From: Protopterus annectens
Taxonomy: Eukaryota > Chordata > Ceratodontiformes > Protopteridae
NCBI RefSeq assembly: GCF_019279795.1
Contig: NC_056731.1
Location: 870,068,023-870,132,022 of the forward strand
Direction: 5' to 3'
DNA length: 64,000 nt
Below the pieces are notes generated by a model. It saw nothing but the letters and a program-made list of their open reading frames with translations. It was not told the DNA's origin and ran no database searches. The position numbers and the translations under genes were made by a program. Of this stretch, positions 10,448 through 22,739 are shown one piece after another. The stretch's first letter is position 1; the number at the start of each line of letters is the position of its first letter.

Positions 10448-13400
10448 TGAAGTCTCATCCTAATATTCCGTGTGGTAAGACGAGTGAATTCATTCAAGTT
10501 ACTAACTTTAACAGTTCAACTCATTCTACAAATGAACAGTCTTGTGTTAGTAACATTGTTTTTCCGTTTGTGTCCGGGACTTTTTGTACTTATGATGAAT
10601 CAGGTTTTATATGTAATGACAATGATGGAAAGCTCAACGACATCGTGCTTGTTAACCAAAATGTTGTTTTTAATAACAGTGGGAACATTGAAGCTTGTGA
10701 ACCACCCTATTCAAATGGTAATGACTTTTATTGTTCTTTAATGGAGGAGACGGTGTTGGTAATGAATGATGTGGATTTTTCTAACCAGGACTATTGCAGA
10801 GAGCAGCAATTAGTTGCAAGTTGTGCCATGGTGAATGGGGAGAAGTGTTGTGACACTTCTTGTATTGAAATAGGGATTGTACGTGACACATTTGGCGCCA
10901 AGGGTTTTGTTGATAGTAATGGACGTTTGGCTGATAATGTATGTGATATAACAACTTCTGGTTGAATACATTCTGATCAATGTTATGTTAGGGTAAATAG
11001 TTCGACAGGTAGTGATGATCCACTGTTAAATTTAAGCACTTATATGCCCTCGAGGGATTTTGACGATTATGACAATACTGTTGGTTTAGTGGATGTATGT
11101 GAAAAGGTGGATGTGGGAGGGGATCTAATACACACTGGTTTTAGTGGATATAACAACAGTAATTTGGATAGTACACAGTTAAGAATGATTGATGATATGG
11201 ATGAACAATTGAGAGAATTATGCAACAGTCAGCTTGGGGAAATTATGCAGCGGAACAATGAAACAGCAGTTTTTAATGATATCCCTGGTATTGTAAGCAA
11301 CCCGACAATTTTGTGCAATGGTGTCCGTGATTTTAAAATATACAATTATTCTAATATCACCCTAGATAGTGAACATGCAGAGTTTTTTCTCCAAGGGATT
11401 TAACTTTGTGCCATCAAGAAGAGGGAATTTAGTTGAAACATTGGTGGATTTAAAGCTTTTCACCCGGAAGATGAATCTTAAACACCAATTTAATGGTAGT
11501 GACCATGAGTATTTGGGTAAAGTAATTAGTATTTCTAAACCAAGTATTTACAACCCTGTCATGAATCCAATAACTGCCTTATTTGAAAGAACTTGTAAAC
11601 AGGATATTAGGAATTATTATAGACAAAGGCAGGGTAATTTTCATCATAATATGACCGAAAGTGAATATGAAATACTTCATAAGATAAGTGAATTAGGTGA
11701 TATATGAATTATGAAACCAGATAAGGGTAATGGTGTTGTAATAACAAACAAACAAGATTATATTAGTATTCTGATGGCTATGTTATGGGAGGATAATTAT
11801 ATTGAAATGAGTATTAACGAAATTAACATAGCCTATAGGAAAGTGGACCTGTTCATAGAGGACATGCTTCTTCAAGGTGAGCTAAATGAAGAAGACCATG
11901 AATATCTGACTAACAAATTTCCAGTTGTCAGTAGTATTTTTGGAATACCTAAGATCCACAAAGGTCTTGATAATGTTAAATTTAGACCTATAGTTGATGG
12001 TAAATGGAGCAAGGTCCACTTTATTAGTAAATTTTTGGATCATCATATGAAAGTTGGTTTAAGTAAATTTACACATATCACTAAAGATTCTTGGCACTTT
12101 TTGGAGAGGATTAAACATATGAATATCCATAGAAATTCCAAGATATTATTTGTCACTATAGATGTATGTAATTTATTCTCAGTGATACCACACGATGTAG
12201 GGCTTACTTGGTTGGAAGAACAATTGTTTGCTTCGGGTATGTATGAACAGGAACAGATTAATGTGTATGTTAAACTCATGGAACTTGTTTTATGTAACAA
12301 CTTCATATTTTTTGAGGGTCATTATTTTAAACAAAAAACTGGGGTTGCTATGGGAGCATCATGTGCCCCCATTTATGCCAACTATATCATGGCATACTGG
12401 GAGGCCAATTATGTATTGAACAGTGAATTCAGATAATACATCAGACTGTATTCACGGTTCCTGGACGACATTTTTATCATTTGGGAGGGTGATAGAATTG
12501 TGTTAGAAGCCTTCTTACAATACATTAACAACACGGTGTGGTTTTTACAATTCACCCATGAGATCAACGACAAACAGATCCATTACCTAGATGTTAGGCT
12601 GGAATATGATATAATTGAGGGTGTTATTAATTCCAATATTTATAGAAAACCCACATTTTCTAATTCATATTTGCACCACGACAGTTGGCATCCAAATCAT
12701 CAAAAGAAGGCTATTATCAAAGGGCAAGTGGTCAGGGCAGCACATATGGTAAGCAAAAACATTGATTTCTATTCTGAATTAGATTTTATGGTTAGTTTAT
12801 TTCTGAATAGAGGATATCCAAAACAGTTATGTACAGAGGTTCGGGAAGAAGTTCAATTTAAGAGAGATACAGATGTTATGCAAGCTATTTTAAAATCTGA
12901 TACTGACAATTTTGAGTACACCATTGAAGATAAGAGGAAAGTGAGTGTGTTTAATGAATCCATTATGTATATTCTCACCTATAATGGGGATACAGACAAC
13001 ATCCAGAGGTTTATAATGAAGAACTTGGAGGTTTTCCAACATAGTAAAGAATTTAATATGATATTTAACAAAAGGCCTAAATTTGTTTTTAAAAAAGATC
13101 GGTCATTCAAGGATATTTTTGAAAAGAGTTCTATCACATGTAAACATCTTAGTAATAGAGTTAAGGGTAATTTTAAATGTGGTAGATGTCACATTTTTAT
13201 AACGGGGGATAGAATAGAGCTTAATAATTGTGGTATTCCCATTTCTGGACACTATGATTGTTATACCAGCAACGTGGTTTATCTTGCCAAGTGTCAAGAC
13301 TGCAAGGCCTTCTACATGGGGAAAACTTGCAGAAAGTTTAGAGATAGAATTAAGGAACATCTTTTAGACATACAGCATAAGAAAACTACTAATGCACTAG

Positions 13401-13609
13401 CAAGACACGTGATCGACAAAGTTAGCTATAGGTTTAAATTCTGTATTATTCAGCACCTCAACATTGATCAACAAGGTAGGATCACTCAATATCATTTGGA
13501 TATGTGTGAACTTACATGGCAACTTCGTTTAAATGCTCATAATTTTCCAGGGCTTAATGAATATATTTCTATAAAGCCGTATCTTAGGTTAAGGCACATC
13601 ATGGGTTAA
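10369..13609 (+). pseudogene. PLE-A copy 2 ORF2: RT with GIY-YIG endonuclease, several breaks
   Basis: Collinear with ORF2 of copy 1, starting in the same overlapping position inside ORF1. Breaks: TGA near 10963; an extra T in a T run near 11388 (frameshift); TGA at 11705-11707 where copy 1 has CGA; TAA at 12434-12436 where copy 1 has CAA. Motif B (GVAMGASCAPIYANYIMAYW) is in frame here, unlike in copy 1. The endonuclease frame (12500-13609) is open and ends at the same residue as copy 1, but a 12-base deletion removes the second part of the CGRCSTC cluster and VGKT reads MGKT. Most substitution stops are C-to-T, as expected for CpG or general decay. Confidence 0.92.
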
Positions 13610-13635
13610 ACACTTATCACATTCATTTATTTATG

Positions 13636-14032
13636 TGTATTTTCAATATACACATTCATGTATATTTATTTTTATTTTTATTTTTATTTTCAACAATTAT
13701 ATTTATGTTTTGTTTTTTGACTTTAGGTATTGGATACATAATTTTTTAAAATTTTTTTGGGTGAATGAACAGATTCATGTGTTTCATATTTTATTTTTTC
13801 ATTTTCATATCTTTCATTGTATCAGGTTATGTTGTGTCACATTGTTTCACAGTATTGGTTAATTAACCAACTGAATTTTAATTGATTGTGCTTTATATAA
13901 CAGCATCATGGTTCTACCAATCTGAGGAAGTCATTGTTTGAAGACGAAACCTAGGTTATTGGTGAACCGGTTGTTGGTGCAGCTTGGTTTTGAATAAACT
14001 TGTTGGTTGGACTATCGTTTTCCTGTCTTATT
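13636..14032 (+). repeat. 3' pLTR of PLE-A copy 2
   Basis: Plus-strand pLTR after the endonuclease stop. It ends at CCTGTCTTATT, about 25 bases short of the outer end of copy 1, and runs straight into the right target-site duplication. Confidence 0.86.
13916..13963 (+). ncRNA. hammerhead ribozyme motif, PLE-A copy 2, 3' pLTR
   Basis: Same as the other three copies except that the cleavage dinucleotide is TT instead of TC (13956-13957). This still fits the UH rule (H = A, C or U), so the motif is not obviously dead. Confidence 0.84.
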
Positions 14033-14048
14033 TGACTGTACATGCATG
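14033..14048 (+). repeat. right target-site duplication of the family A PLE pair
   Basis: Exact repeat of 3887-3902 (TGACTGTACATGCATG). Confidence 0.9.
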
Positions 14049-15150
14049 CTTTGTATGTATTTAGCAAAAACCAGAAGGATCTGACATATAACACAGATGT
14101 GCCACATTGACCAGGATATAAACAGTATAATGATCTGATATGCGTATTATCATTTCTCTAACTATAGCAGATGTGACATACATACCTGCAAAATGAATCA
14201 TGTTAAGGTGGCATATACGAACATGTGCATAAGTCAAGGTATAAGACAAGTGTAGTCAGTCCACTGACAAAAAGGTTGTGTTTCTGAATGTTGTGATGTA
14301 TATCAATTTACATAGGCTGTTGTTTTATGTATATCACAAATGGATAGGTAGCCCACACAAGACATGGGTAAAATAAAAGTGCATGCCACCATTATGCCAA
14401 TGATACATAAATTAATGGGCAAATGTAGCAAATGTCAGACTACAATTATTTGTGATTATGATGCATTTTTGTTACTGTAATCAATGACATGTCATATGTC
14501 ATACCTGGTGTAAGCGTCATACTTAACATGCTGACTTGTTTAAGTGTATTAAAGTACAGCTGTGAATGCCGTATATTGCAATGTATATCTGGCTCCGAGT
14601 GAGCCTTGTTAAAAGCAATAGTAATAATTTTAAGACACTACAGTAACATCCAGCTCACCCAGGTGAAGCATCAACATGTATTAGTAATTAATTTGTAGCA
14701 GATTTAATTGCACATGCAGCAAATGTACACTGGCCTGTGGCAAATGTTGTTATCCTCTCCCCATAGGTCAATACCTCCATTGAGTGGACATTGGCAGAGC
14801 TAACATCCCATAGTCTAATTCAATGAAGTCTTGGTAAAGAATGACAAATGACAACACATACCTCATGACATTCATTACATAAAGTTCTCCTTGTTAAATG
14901 GTGTGCATCTGCTATATTATTATAATGGACATGCTCACAAGGAATTACATTAAAAACTATCATTACAGCAAGTAAACAATACAAACACACAAAAGTCTGA
15001 TAACACAGGCCTACTCACACTTTTTGATGATCTTGCAGCATGCCATACAATAAGAAATGTTTTATATAAGCCCTCATGTCCTATAAAGCTACAGAGCAGT
15101 ATTATTTTGAAAATAAGTAATCACTGTGAGCAGTCTCTGACATACTCAAC
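14049..15150. other. no gene seen; AT-rich intergenic sequence
   Basis: No coding frame or recognisable element. It continues the locus interrupted by PLE-A and leads into the degenerate tandem array. Confidence 0.6.
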
Positions 15151-15159
15151 ACCTGCATC

Positions 15160-17483
15160 TTGCCAGATTTGAATACATGCCAGGACAGATATCAGAGAGC
15201 TGTGTATCAACCACTGACACCACAGAAATAGGCATAACGGGTGTGTCATGAAGAATACCCTTGAAGGGATTACATCAGTCTCCTATTGTAATAGGTATGG
15301 AACCCCTAATTCAGAGCATGAGACCTTAAAATATGGGCCTCTTATTGTGCCATAACTACTTTCTTTGCCTAAGCCACTCCTGTCATAGTTATGTGATAGA
15401 CAGATGTTAATAGATTCAAACCCCTGACAGTCATACTACACACTCTGCAGATCTGTGTATTGACTGTCTGCCACAGGAGATAATAAGGGAGCTTGTAAAA
15501 GAATGAAATTAAGTTGTGAAGTAAGAAATGAGTTTTCCTGTTAATTTATATAATGAAAAATTGTCACACTGATGAAAAGGAGGTACATATGTTAATGTTC
15601 ACACAACTATGAGCAGTACAATGTCAATATTGATTGGCCAAGTAAGTTTTTTTTCCATCCACACTGTTTTGTATACAAATTCCAAGAATCAAACCACACT
15701 CTATCTGGTTAGATATGCTATGCAAGATATTACTCACTGCATGTGTCACAGGAGAAGTCCACAAGAATACCAGAATAAATTATTTCACTGTCATAAAATC
15801 ACAAAATGTGGTGAAAGTTGTTTGTCCAACATAAAAATGCATAATAGTAACATGAAAAAATTGAGTTTGTGTAACATCAGTGCATTCATATAATGTTGTG
15901 CTTCACTGGAATTGAACAGCTGCCTATGTAAGTCCACTGGCTATCGAAATACTGTTTTAACACAACTGTAAGACTCCACTTATATGAAATCATTGCATCA
16001 TATGATTGTGTAGCAAACCATTTTTTAAGGTAAAAGAGATGGTGGAGGAGGCCTCTCCCACTGTAATTGTACACATTACAGCTGTGGTGGATGTCATTCA
16101 TGGATAGCAGTACACTGACTCACAATGCTTGCAGTCACTCACTGCAGGTTTTGAACACCTACCTATGTGATCACAGAAGCTCCATGATATTTTGACAAAT
16201 GAATGCACATTGGTATAAATCTTACTGCAATTGTGAGATATTTGGGTATTTGAAGGCATTACGTTATTGCTGCAAAGCATATCTGTGCATGTAATTTGGT
16301 TAAACGAGTGGTGCGATGTTGTCTCTTTGTCACACAATATTGCCTTATACTCTGTAGACCCAAACACATGTGATGCATAATGCAGTCATCACTGTGACAG
16401 TGGAATCCCAATCATGCGGAATGTGAACACATGGCTTACTAAAGCATGAACATATTGCACATTGTCTTGTTTTATCACGCCAAAGGAGAAGGCTTAGTAC
16501 TACTCTTATAAAAGGAAAATTTCATCAGATGTCATTATTACCCTTAAATAAAGCATTTATCTGTGAAAAATGAGCAGGAGTTCTTGTAAGAGGAATCCCC
16601 AGCTATAGATTAACACCACAGATATGTGTATGACAACATTTTTACCTACATGCTCATTCACAGTCACACTGACACAACTGAGCCTAAATAGTAACGCATG
16701 GATTTCAACTAACTAACTGAGATCACAAGCAAGAGAACATTTCCTGAATCACAAGTACCACACTAGATGTTGGTTTACAACTGTGACAGTGCACATTTGA
16801 ATGGATGACATCACTATTGTTTAGTAGGTTGATGATTCTGCTAAAAAGAAAAGAAAGTGGTGGAAGAGCACAATATCACTGTACAGCTACACATCCTGTA
16901 TGCATTTGAAGGCTTTGCTATACAGTATGAGAGATAAATGCACATTCACAGAAGTCAATCAGTGCTGGATTCAAACCGCTTACCTATTTTGTTACACAGT
17001 CTACAGAGTATACGATCAACAGTTACTACCACAGGATAAGTTGCACTGCAACTGTAAGATAGCTCAGTTTTGAAACCATAATGGAATCAGTGTGTTCCCA
17101 AAACTTGGTTTTGACTGGGGATGCTAGAAATTTATAGGGTAGCCCTTGGCCACTGAAAATGTGTCTACTAAGTGGAAGTGTATATAACGTGTGTTGTGAG
17201 AGAGACAAATGTACTCTATTTAAGCAATGCTAGATTCGAACCAACTATCTACTCAGTTACACAACCTAGAGTGCACTGTATTAATCACAAGCACAACATG
17301 AGAAGTCTGCATTTTATTGTGCTAGATTGCACTTTTGACAGGATGACCTCATGAGTGTGATGCAGAGAAGATGTTGGTGGTAAAGGTGGGATGGGGGAGT
17401 TCTCTTCCAGTTTAAGTGCTTCTCCTGAGTGGAAGTATATACAGCAGTTTTGTTGATGAAGCCATGCATACCTGATACTTGGG

Positions 17484-17559
<76 letters not shown>

Positions 17560-17690
17560 GCACACAGAGCAAGTTCACCAGTGGGAGATTTGAACCACCT
17601 ACCTATCGAGTTATACAATCCAAATAACACTGTATTAAATTCATGCACCACAGCAGAAGTCTAAATTGAAATGTGTGGCGATGCACATTT
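15160..17690 (-). repeat. degenerate ~260-bp tandem array carrying a tRNA-like module
   Basis: A block resembling the reverse complement of a tRNA B box recurs near 15170, 15413, 15684, 15904, 16147, 16408, 16695, 16969, 17231 and 17590 (for example GATTCGAACC at 17233 and GATTCAAACC at 16969). Steps are 220-290 bases, and about 270 in the last unit once its CA repeat is removed. After the block come a TTAATCACAAGCACCACA-like stretch and GAGAAGTC. Read on minus, the clearest units look like a tRNA head, with A-box-like TGGTGCNNGTGGTTAA and B-box-like GGTTCGAATC. Linker blocks also match between units (GTGGAAGT near 17175 and 17431; GTGCACATTTGAATGGATGAC near 16790 and its relatives). Confidence 0.6.
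17486..17567. repeat. (CA)n microsatellite inside one unit of the array
   Basis: About 80 bases of CA with two interruptions near the right end. It makes the last array step longer than the others. Confidence 0.97.
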
Positions 17691-17699
17691 ATAAGGATT

Positions 17700-19429
17700 A
17701 CCACCTCAGTGTTTTGCAGAAAAGGTACTCTGCATCACATGTTTTGGTGAAAAGGCATATGTGGTGATAGAAGAGAAGTAACTGCAAGATACTAATCATA
17801 AGTGATTACATACTGCTCACATATGTGCAGTTTCAATACAAACAGACAGGTCATAAATATGACAATACACTGCCGAAAACCACAGATGAGGTGTGTGTGT
17901 GAAAATGTTCCATAATATTGCATATAATTTCCAAGTTTAAGTGTTACAGAGTAGACATAACTTTACAGAATAAAGTTTTCTATCAACATCACAGTGAAAT
18001 CCACATAGTTTGAGTACAAGAGTCGATTACCACATACAAAAGTAATACAACCCACTAACAACACAGTGTTTTTTTTTAAAAAATCTATTCCTGAAGCACA
18101 CTGCAGACAAACCCATTTGCACAGCTGATGGCAAAGTATCAGTGCAGGTATAATTATATATTGATGTATTGAACGTAGCACAGAAATTAGCAGTACTCAC
18201 TGGTACTGTGCCAACCTTAGTGCAAATAAGGAGTATATACAGACAAACTGGTGTGATTATGATGAAATCCAGAGCAGATATGTGTTATGTTAGGGTTTTA
18301 TACTTCATGATTTCCACATTTGTCATGACACTTGTAGTATATTATTCATCATATGGATGATACAGATGTATATTTATTCAGCCCTCATATCTGTTGATTG
18401 TGCATGTATTAGATGCATGTTGTAATTGTTGTCATTCAATTGCATGTGTTTGTATGACATGATTGAGTGATAAAAAGCCAATGTCAATAACAGACATGCA
18501 TGTGTCCTCATTAATATACTTATGAGCATGCACTGAACTGAAAACTCATTGAGACTATCACCGTATGTGTGCATATTACCAATATTATCCAAATGTACCT
18601 ATTGTATTATGTTTGTTAACACATAGTCTTGATTGTACCTAATGTCCTGCAGTGATTTCTGGGAATATATGAACATTTTGTGAATGAATATGAAACAATT
18701 GAGGGACCAAGCATGTTAATGCTGATGTAAACCTGGACTATGGAAATATTATGAAGCAAGGAAGTTTGTGGGCAGGATGCTTCATAGCAATACTTATAAT
18801 TGCAGCATCTCAAATAGTGTACATTTCACTCTACAGCTTGTTCAACAGAGGATAATAAATATCTCTGTATACTGCTATCAGCCTGCCTTGACATAGCACA
18901 GTGAGGCTAGGTACAGTAGCACAAGGACCATCAGACTAATGCATGTTAAGGAAAATACTCAAAAGATTCTGCAGTAAGCTGTGCACTGCCATTTCCCATA
19001 AGTTACAGGTGCTGCTCAGCACCAGATATCACACAGATATTAAGGAGAAAGACTGATGTGACAGAAAGGGTGGGAACATGGAAAGATTTGGAGACAGGGG
19101 TATAGACTTAGTAAGAGTTTTTTATGGGACACTTGTGCATATCTTTGTAGTGGGTTACTCTTAGGGTTGTCATCATGATGAGTTTTTTCAGGCTCTGTGT
19201 ATACAAAGGCAAATGATAATAGGTGAAAAAAGCAAAATGTTAGGGATACTTTTTAAATAATGTCCTTATCACACTTTATAAGAGACACTGACAACAGGAA
19301 AAAGAAAAGGACTGTATAGGATGCAGCCTTCATCACAATTATATCAGCTGTAGCATTACTAGGACTGTGTGTGACATCTAGCAGCCGAATAGATATGGAA
19401 GACTAACTGCATCACACTTTATTACTTTT
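17700..19429. other. no gene seen
   Basis: No coding frame above background. Weak echoes of the tRNA-like module (near 17832 and 18085) suggest the tandem array may extend further in more decayed form. Confidence 0.5.
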
Positions 19430-19446
19430 ATTCTCTTTTCCTATAG
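19430..19446 (+). repeat. left target-site duplication of the SINE
   Basis: ATTCTCTTTTCCTATAG; the partner at 19783-19799 differs by one base. Confidence 0.85.
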
Positions 19447-19782
19447 ATGGGTGGCCATGGTGGTGCAGCGGTTAGTGTTGCCGCCTCACAGCAAGAGGTT
19501 CTCTGGTTCAATCCTCAGCTGGGGTGCCTTCTGTGCGGAGTCTGCATGTCCTCCCTGTGGTCATGGGGGTTTCCTCTGGGTGCTCTGGTTTCCTCCCACA
19601 TCCCAAAGACATGCTGTAGGTGGATTGGACACTCTAAACTGGCCCTAGGTGTGAGTGTGTGCCTTCTGTGGAAGGTTGGGTGCTGGGCTGGCAACTTGAC
19701 ACCATAAAACTCCACTGCCAATCATGAGCAGACAGGTGATCCACTGTGGTGACTCCTAACTGGGAAAAGCCGAAAGAAGAAG
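19447..19782 (+). mobile_element. tRNA-headed SINE with an RTE-like tail
   Basis: The head has an A-box-like TGGTGCAGCGGTTAGTG and a B box GGTTCAATCC, so it is tRNA-derived and an internal RNA polymerase III promoter can be read. The body contains the stretch about GTCTGCATGTCCTCCC and GGTTTCCTCCCACATCCC familiar from fish SINEs. The 3' end (GTGGTGACTCCTAACTGGG... CCGAAAGAAGAAG) resembles the 3' end of the RTE LINE at 40935-40978. It is the best-preserved copy in the window and sits between 17-bp target duplications. Confidence 0.88.
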
Positions 19783-19799
19783 ATTCTCTTTTTCTATAG
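19783..19799 (+). repeat. right target-site duplication of the SINE
   Basis: ATTCTCTTTTTCTATAG, one mismatch to the left copy. Confidence 0.85.
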
Positions 19800-22550
19800 C
19801 ATAGAGGACTTAAGTTTATTTGTGCAAGGCTATGTGTGCTAATGTGATCTCAGGCTAAAACCTCACAAGCTATTGCCATAAGATGTCAACTTCCATTTAC
19901 CATCAGTTAATATTGCTGCTTGGTGACAGGAATCATGCAAATGCTGAGGACTCAGACTGATAACACAGAAAGGGGTAGTGAGATAGGGGAGAGGGAGGCA
20001 GGGAGGAAGTAGACTATGACAGAAGCAGGATAATGGTGGCTCAGTACAATATGTAGCCAAGAGGTACACATACAGCAGTCCTCCTACAAAAACAGTCAAT
20101 AAGAGCTTGACATAGTTGTGTATCAGAACCCCTGACACAATGCAAAAGTCAGTATATACATCTGAGCATTTTCTCAGCGTACCATGAAGGAACTCCTACT
20201 TTACAAAGTTAAAATCACACAACTGAAAGGACAGTGACAACTTTTGGAAGCAAGGGAGGATGTAGGCAATAGTAAAATCCTATAAGATGAACATTACATC
20301 CATCAGCTTAATAAATATGTAACAGTAAAAAGTGATGAGAAAGAAGGGTGAAGAGAGAGTGAGAGAGAGAGAGATGGAGAGAGACAAACCAGGAGTTTAG
20401 TTTATGGGATATTTAGGGACATCTTTATGGTGTGTTACTATTAAGTGTTTCCTCATTATTAATCTGTCATGCACTGTACAATAAAGTGTTTGTTATAAGG
20501 AGCAAGAAGGGGCATTAGAGAAGAAACGACATGAAGACATAAGCAGGATAAGGGTGGTTTAATATGGCTCCCCATTGGGGATGGAATGTTTATACAAATG
20601 CTTTATTGCTATGCAATATTTTTCCTACTAGGTTCATGAAATGTTGTAACCGGAGATAAATATAGAAGCTCCTAGTTAAACACATGAGAAGAATATTAAA
20701 TGACTTGGAATAATATTTTGTTATACATCTGGAATCAAACCCTTGACACTATGCAAAAACATCAGTCTACAGACATGTGAATTAACTGAATACACCACAT
20801 AGGAACTCCTAGTTCATTACATCCAGCAGCCTAATAACTGTTTCAAAGTAGTGCCTTTACTCTGTATTCCTATAGTGCAGTGGGTTTAAGCATCTTTGCA
20901 CGACGATAACCAGACTAGTAAAGGTAATGGCAAAAACTCACCTGTTGGAAACAACATTTATAGCAACTCAACATTGCTATGCAATGCAAAGATCTGCGCA
21001 AATGGTGATGACAAAAAGTTAAGGCATTTTATGGGCCATTTCTGGTCATGTGTGTTGTATGTGATTCTATTTTTTAACCAGATTAAACATGTGAAAAAGG
21101 ATGATGGTGAGAATGGAAGGAGGAAAACAGATGTGTTTGTAGGATGTCTGTGGGAGAACACTATGGCTATCTACTTCTTCACAACATAAATGTAGACTTG
21201 TATGCAAAATTTGATGACTTTGGAGAGCCACACATCAGGGATGAGTGGTAACAACAGAATAACGTTGTATAGCCAAGTAGATCAAATCAGGTGTGTCAAG
21301 AAGACACGCAGACAAAGTGGAGAGCTATGTATGGGTGTATTTTTTTGGGAATAGATATACATTTTTTGTAGCGAGAGGGCTATTGGGGAAGGTGGTTAGG
21401 AAAGAGATAGTCAGGTAAGTAGGGTCGGTTAGGTAGCAAGTGCAGACATATGGGACATACAAGACAGACAGAGAAGGTGATGGGCACAAAAGGTTGGGGG
21501 ACACTAAGATTGGGGAAAGGTAGGGGATATCTGAGGTGCATCCATGTCCAGCTTGAGAACAGTGAGAATCTAGTCCTCACCCTTAAAGCTGTCAAAACAG
21601 TCTTCTGTGTCAATTTCCTTTGTTAATGCTGGATGTGACATCAATTTGGCAATGTGATGCAGGATCTTTTCAACCCTGCCAATTCAGGCACTAAGGCCCT
21701 CTCTTTTATGTCTTCCACTAGCCCTGTCAGCTCCTGATGGTTGACAACATCACCACCTCAACTAGTACTGTTCTTGAAGGATACCAGTGTACCAGCAGCT
21801 GTGGCAGAGCTACCTGAAGCAGGTGAAGCATGTACAGCAGGATTTGTGGAGGCAATGCTGACAGGTTGAGACCCAGATGTGCTGAGTGTCTCTGCTGCCT
21901 ACAGTGGTGCTGTTGCAGCCAGCTGTGGAGGTATGGCAAGCTGTACAGCAGTTGTCAGTCTAGCTCCATGTGCTGATGGTCATTCTGTTTTCTGCAGAAA
22001 TGCATCCAATAAAAGCAAAATGTAATATATAATAAATATGAAAAAAAAAGGGATACAGGGTGTGGTGAAGCAAAACAGAGAGAATTCGATCAATGCCATG
22101 TAGCATTATTATTTCAGTACATAAACATGAAACATAAATATGTTAATCTTTGACACATCCAGATATGATGTGATTGCATTAATGTGTCATTAAATAAATC
22201 AATTTCACTGCTATGATATAAAAAATGAAAACATTTATTTGACTATGCCATATCAGATATATGGTTTAAAAATTAATAATTGCATTTACCAGAACTGAAT
22301 TGTTAATGTCATTCAGTATTGCAATTGATATTTTTTAAATATTATCCTATTGTAATAAAAGCTGGTGTAGTTATTGCCTAATGCAATCACCAGGACCTGT
22401 TGGAGAAGGCATGCATGCTTGATATAAAATTTTAAGCATGCCTGCTCAAGATAATGTGGACAGATGGACTGAAAATAATTATCTGGCTTGCATTCATACC
22501 TTATGCATACTTACCCAGTGCCTTTCTGTGGCAACTCAGTCTCTCCTGAA
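19800..22550. other. no gene seen; diverged ~610-bp direct repeats
   Basis: A block with CAGAACCCCTGACACAATG (20125) followed by GGAACTCCTACTT recurs about 610 bases later (AAACCCTTGACACTATG, then GGAACTCCTAGTT). A TTATGGGATATTTAGGGACATC block at 20400 has a relative at 19115. A GA-rich run lies at about 20345-20390. No coding frame is convincing, including the minus-strand ORFs near 21400-21940. Confidence 0.5.
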
Positions 22551-22555
22551 GTGCC

Positions 22556-22690
22556 TTATAGGTTCATAGGTGTGTACTAGGCTAATGACCCTGGAGCCTA
22601 TATAAGCCTAGCCTAAGAAGATTCCATGGCATCATGCCACCCAAAGTTAGTTCCTAGTGCCCCTGTCAAGCAAGGCCACTGAAGGCTTAT
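22556..22690 (-). mobile_element. CR1 LINE 3' end fragment
   Basis: Plus-strand TATAGGTTCATAGGTGTGTA followed by CTAGGCTAATGACCCTGGAG matches the left edges of the elements at 46464, 50219, 56975 and 63954. Read on minus it ends in the 8-base CTATGAAC-type repeat, as expected for CR1 3' termini. Only about 135 bases of the 3' untranslated region are recognisable. Confidence 0.75.
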
Positions 22691-22739
22691 GGTTCTATGC
22701 TATCTCTTCTGCATCTGTACAGTAGAAAAAAAGATATGA

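Larger units (their letters stand above)
3903..14032. mobile_element. inverted head-to-head pair of Penelope-like elements, family A
   Basis: Two near full-length PLE copies lie in opposite orientation: copy 1 on minus (3903 to about 9041) and copy 2 on plus (about 9042 to 14032). Their 5' ends face each other and their 3' ends point outward. The arms are about 5 kb each, and the non-palindromic centre (roughly 8935-9041) is only about 107 bases. Each copy has terminal pLTRs with a hammerhead motif, ORF1, and an overlapping ORF2 with a Penelope-type RT and C-terminal GIY-YIG endonuclease. A 16-bp duplication flanks the pair, not each copy. Damage differs between the copies, so both have decayed since insertion. 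Confidence 0.93.

Noticed and set aside
17285-17664. Several overlapping ORFs of Val-Cys or His-Thr repeats (also at 31.9, 40.8-41.1, 42.9-43.1, 49.3, 51.1, 53.8 and 56.1-56.4 kb)
   Set aside because: They are translations of CA/GT/TA microsatellites, open in all frames only because the dinucleotide repeats lack stops.
15160-17690. tRNA gene cluster or CRISPR-like array
   Set aside because: Units are too degenerate for functional tRNAs, with no complete cloverleaf; the 220-290-base spacing and eukaryotic context exclude CRISPR.
21380-21939. Minus-strand ORFs rich in Pro/Leu near 21.4-21.9 kb
   Set aside because: Low complexity, no conserved motif, and no partner exon.
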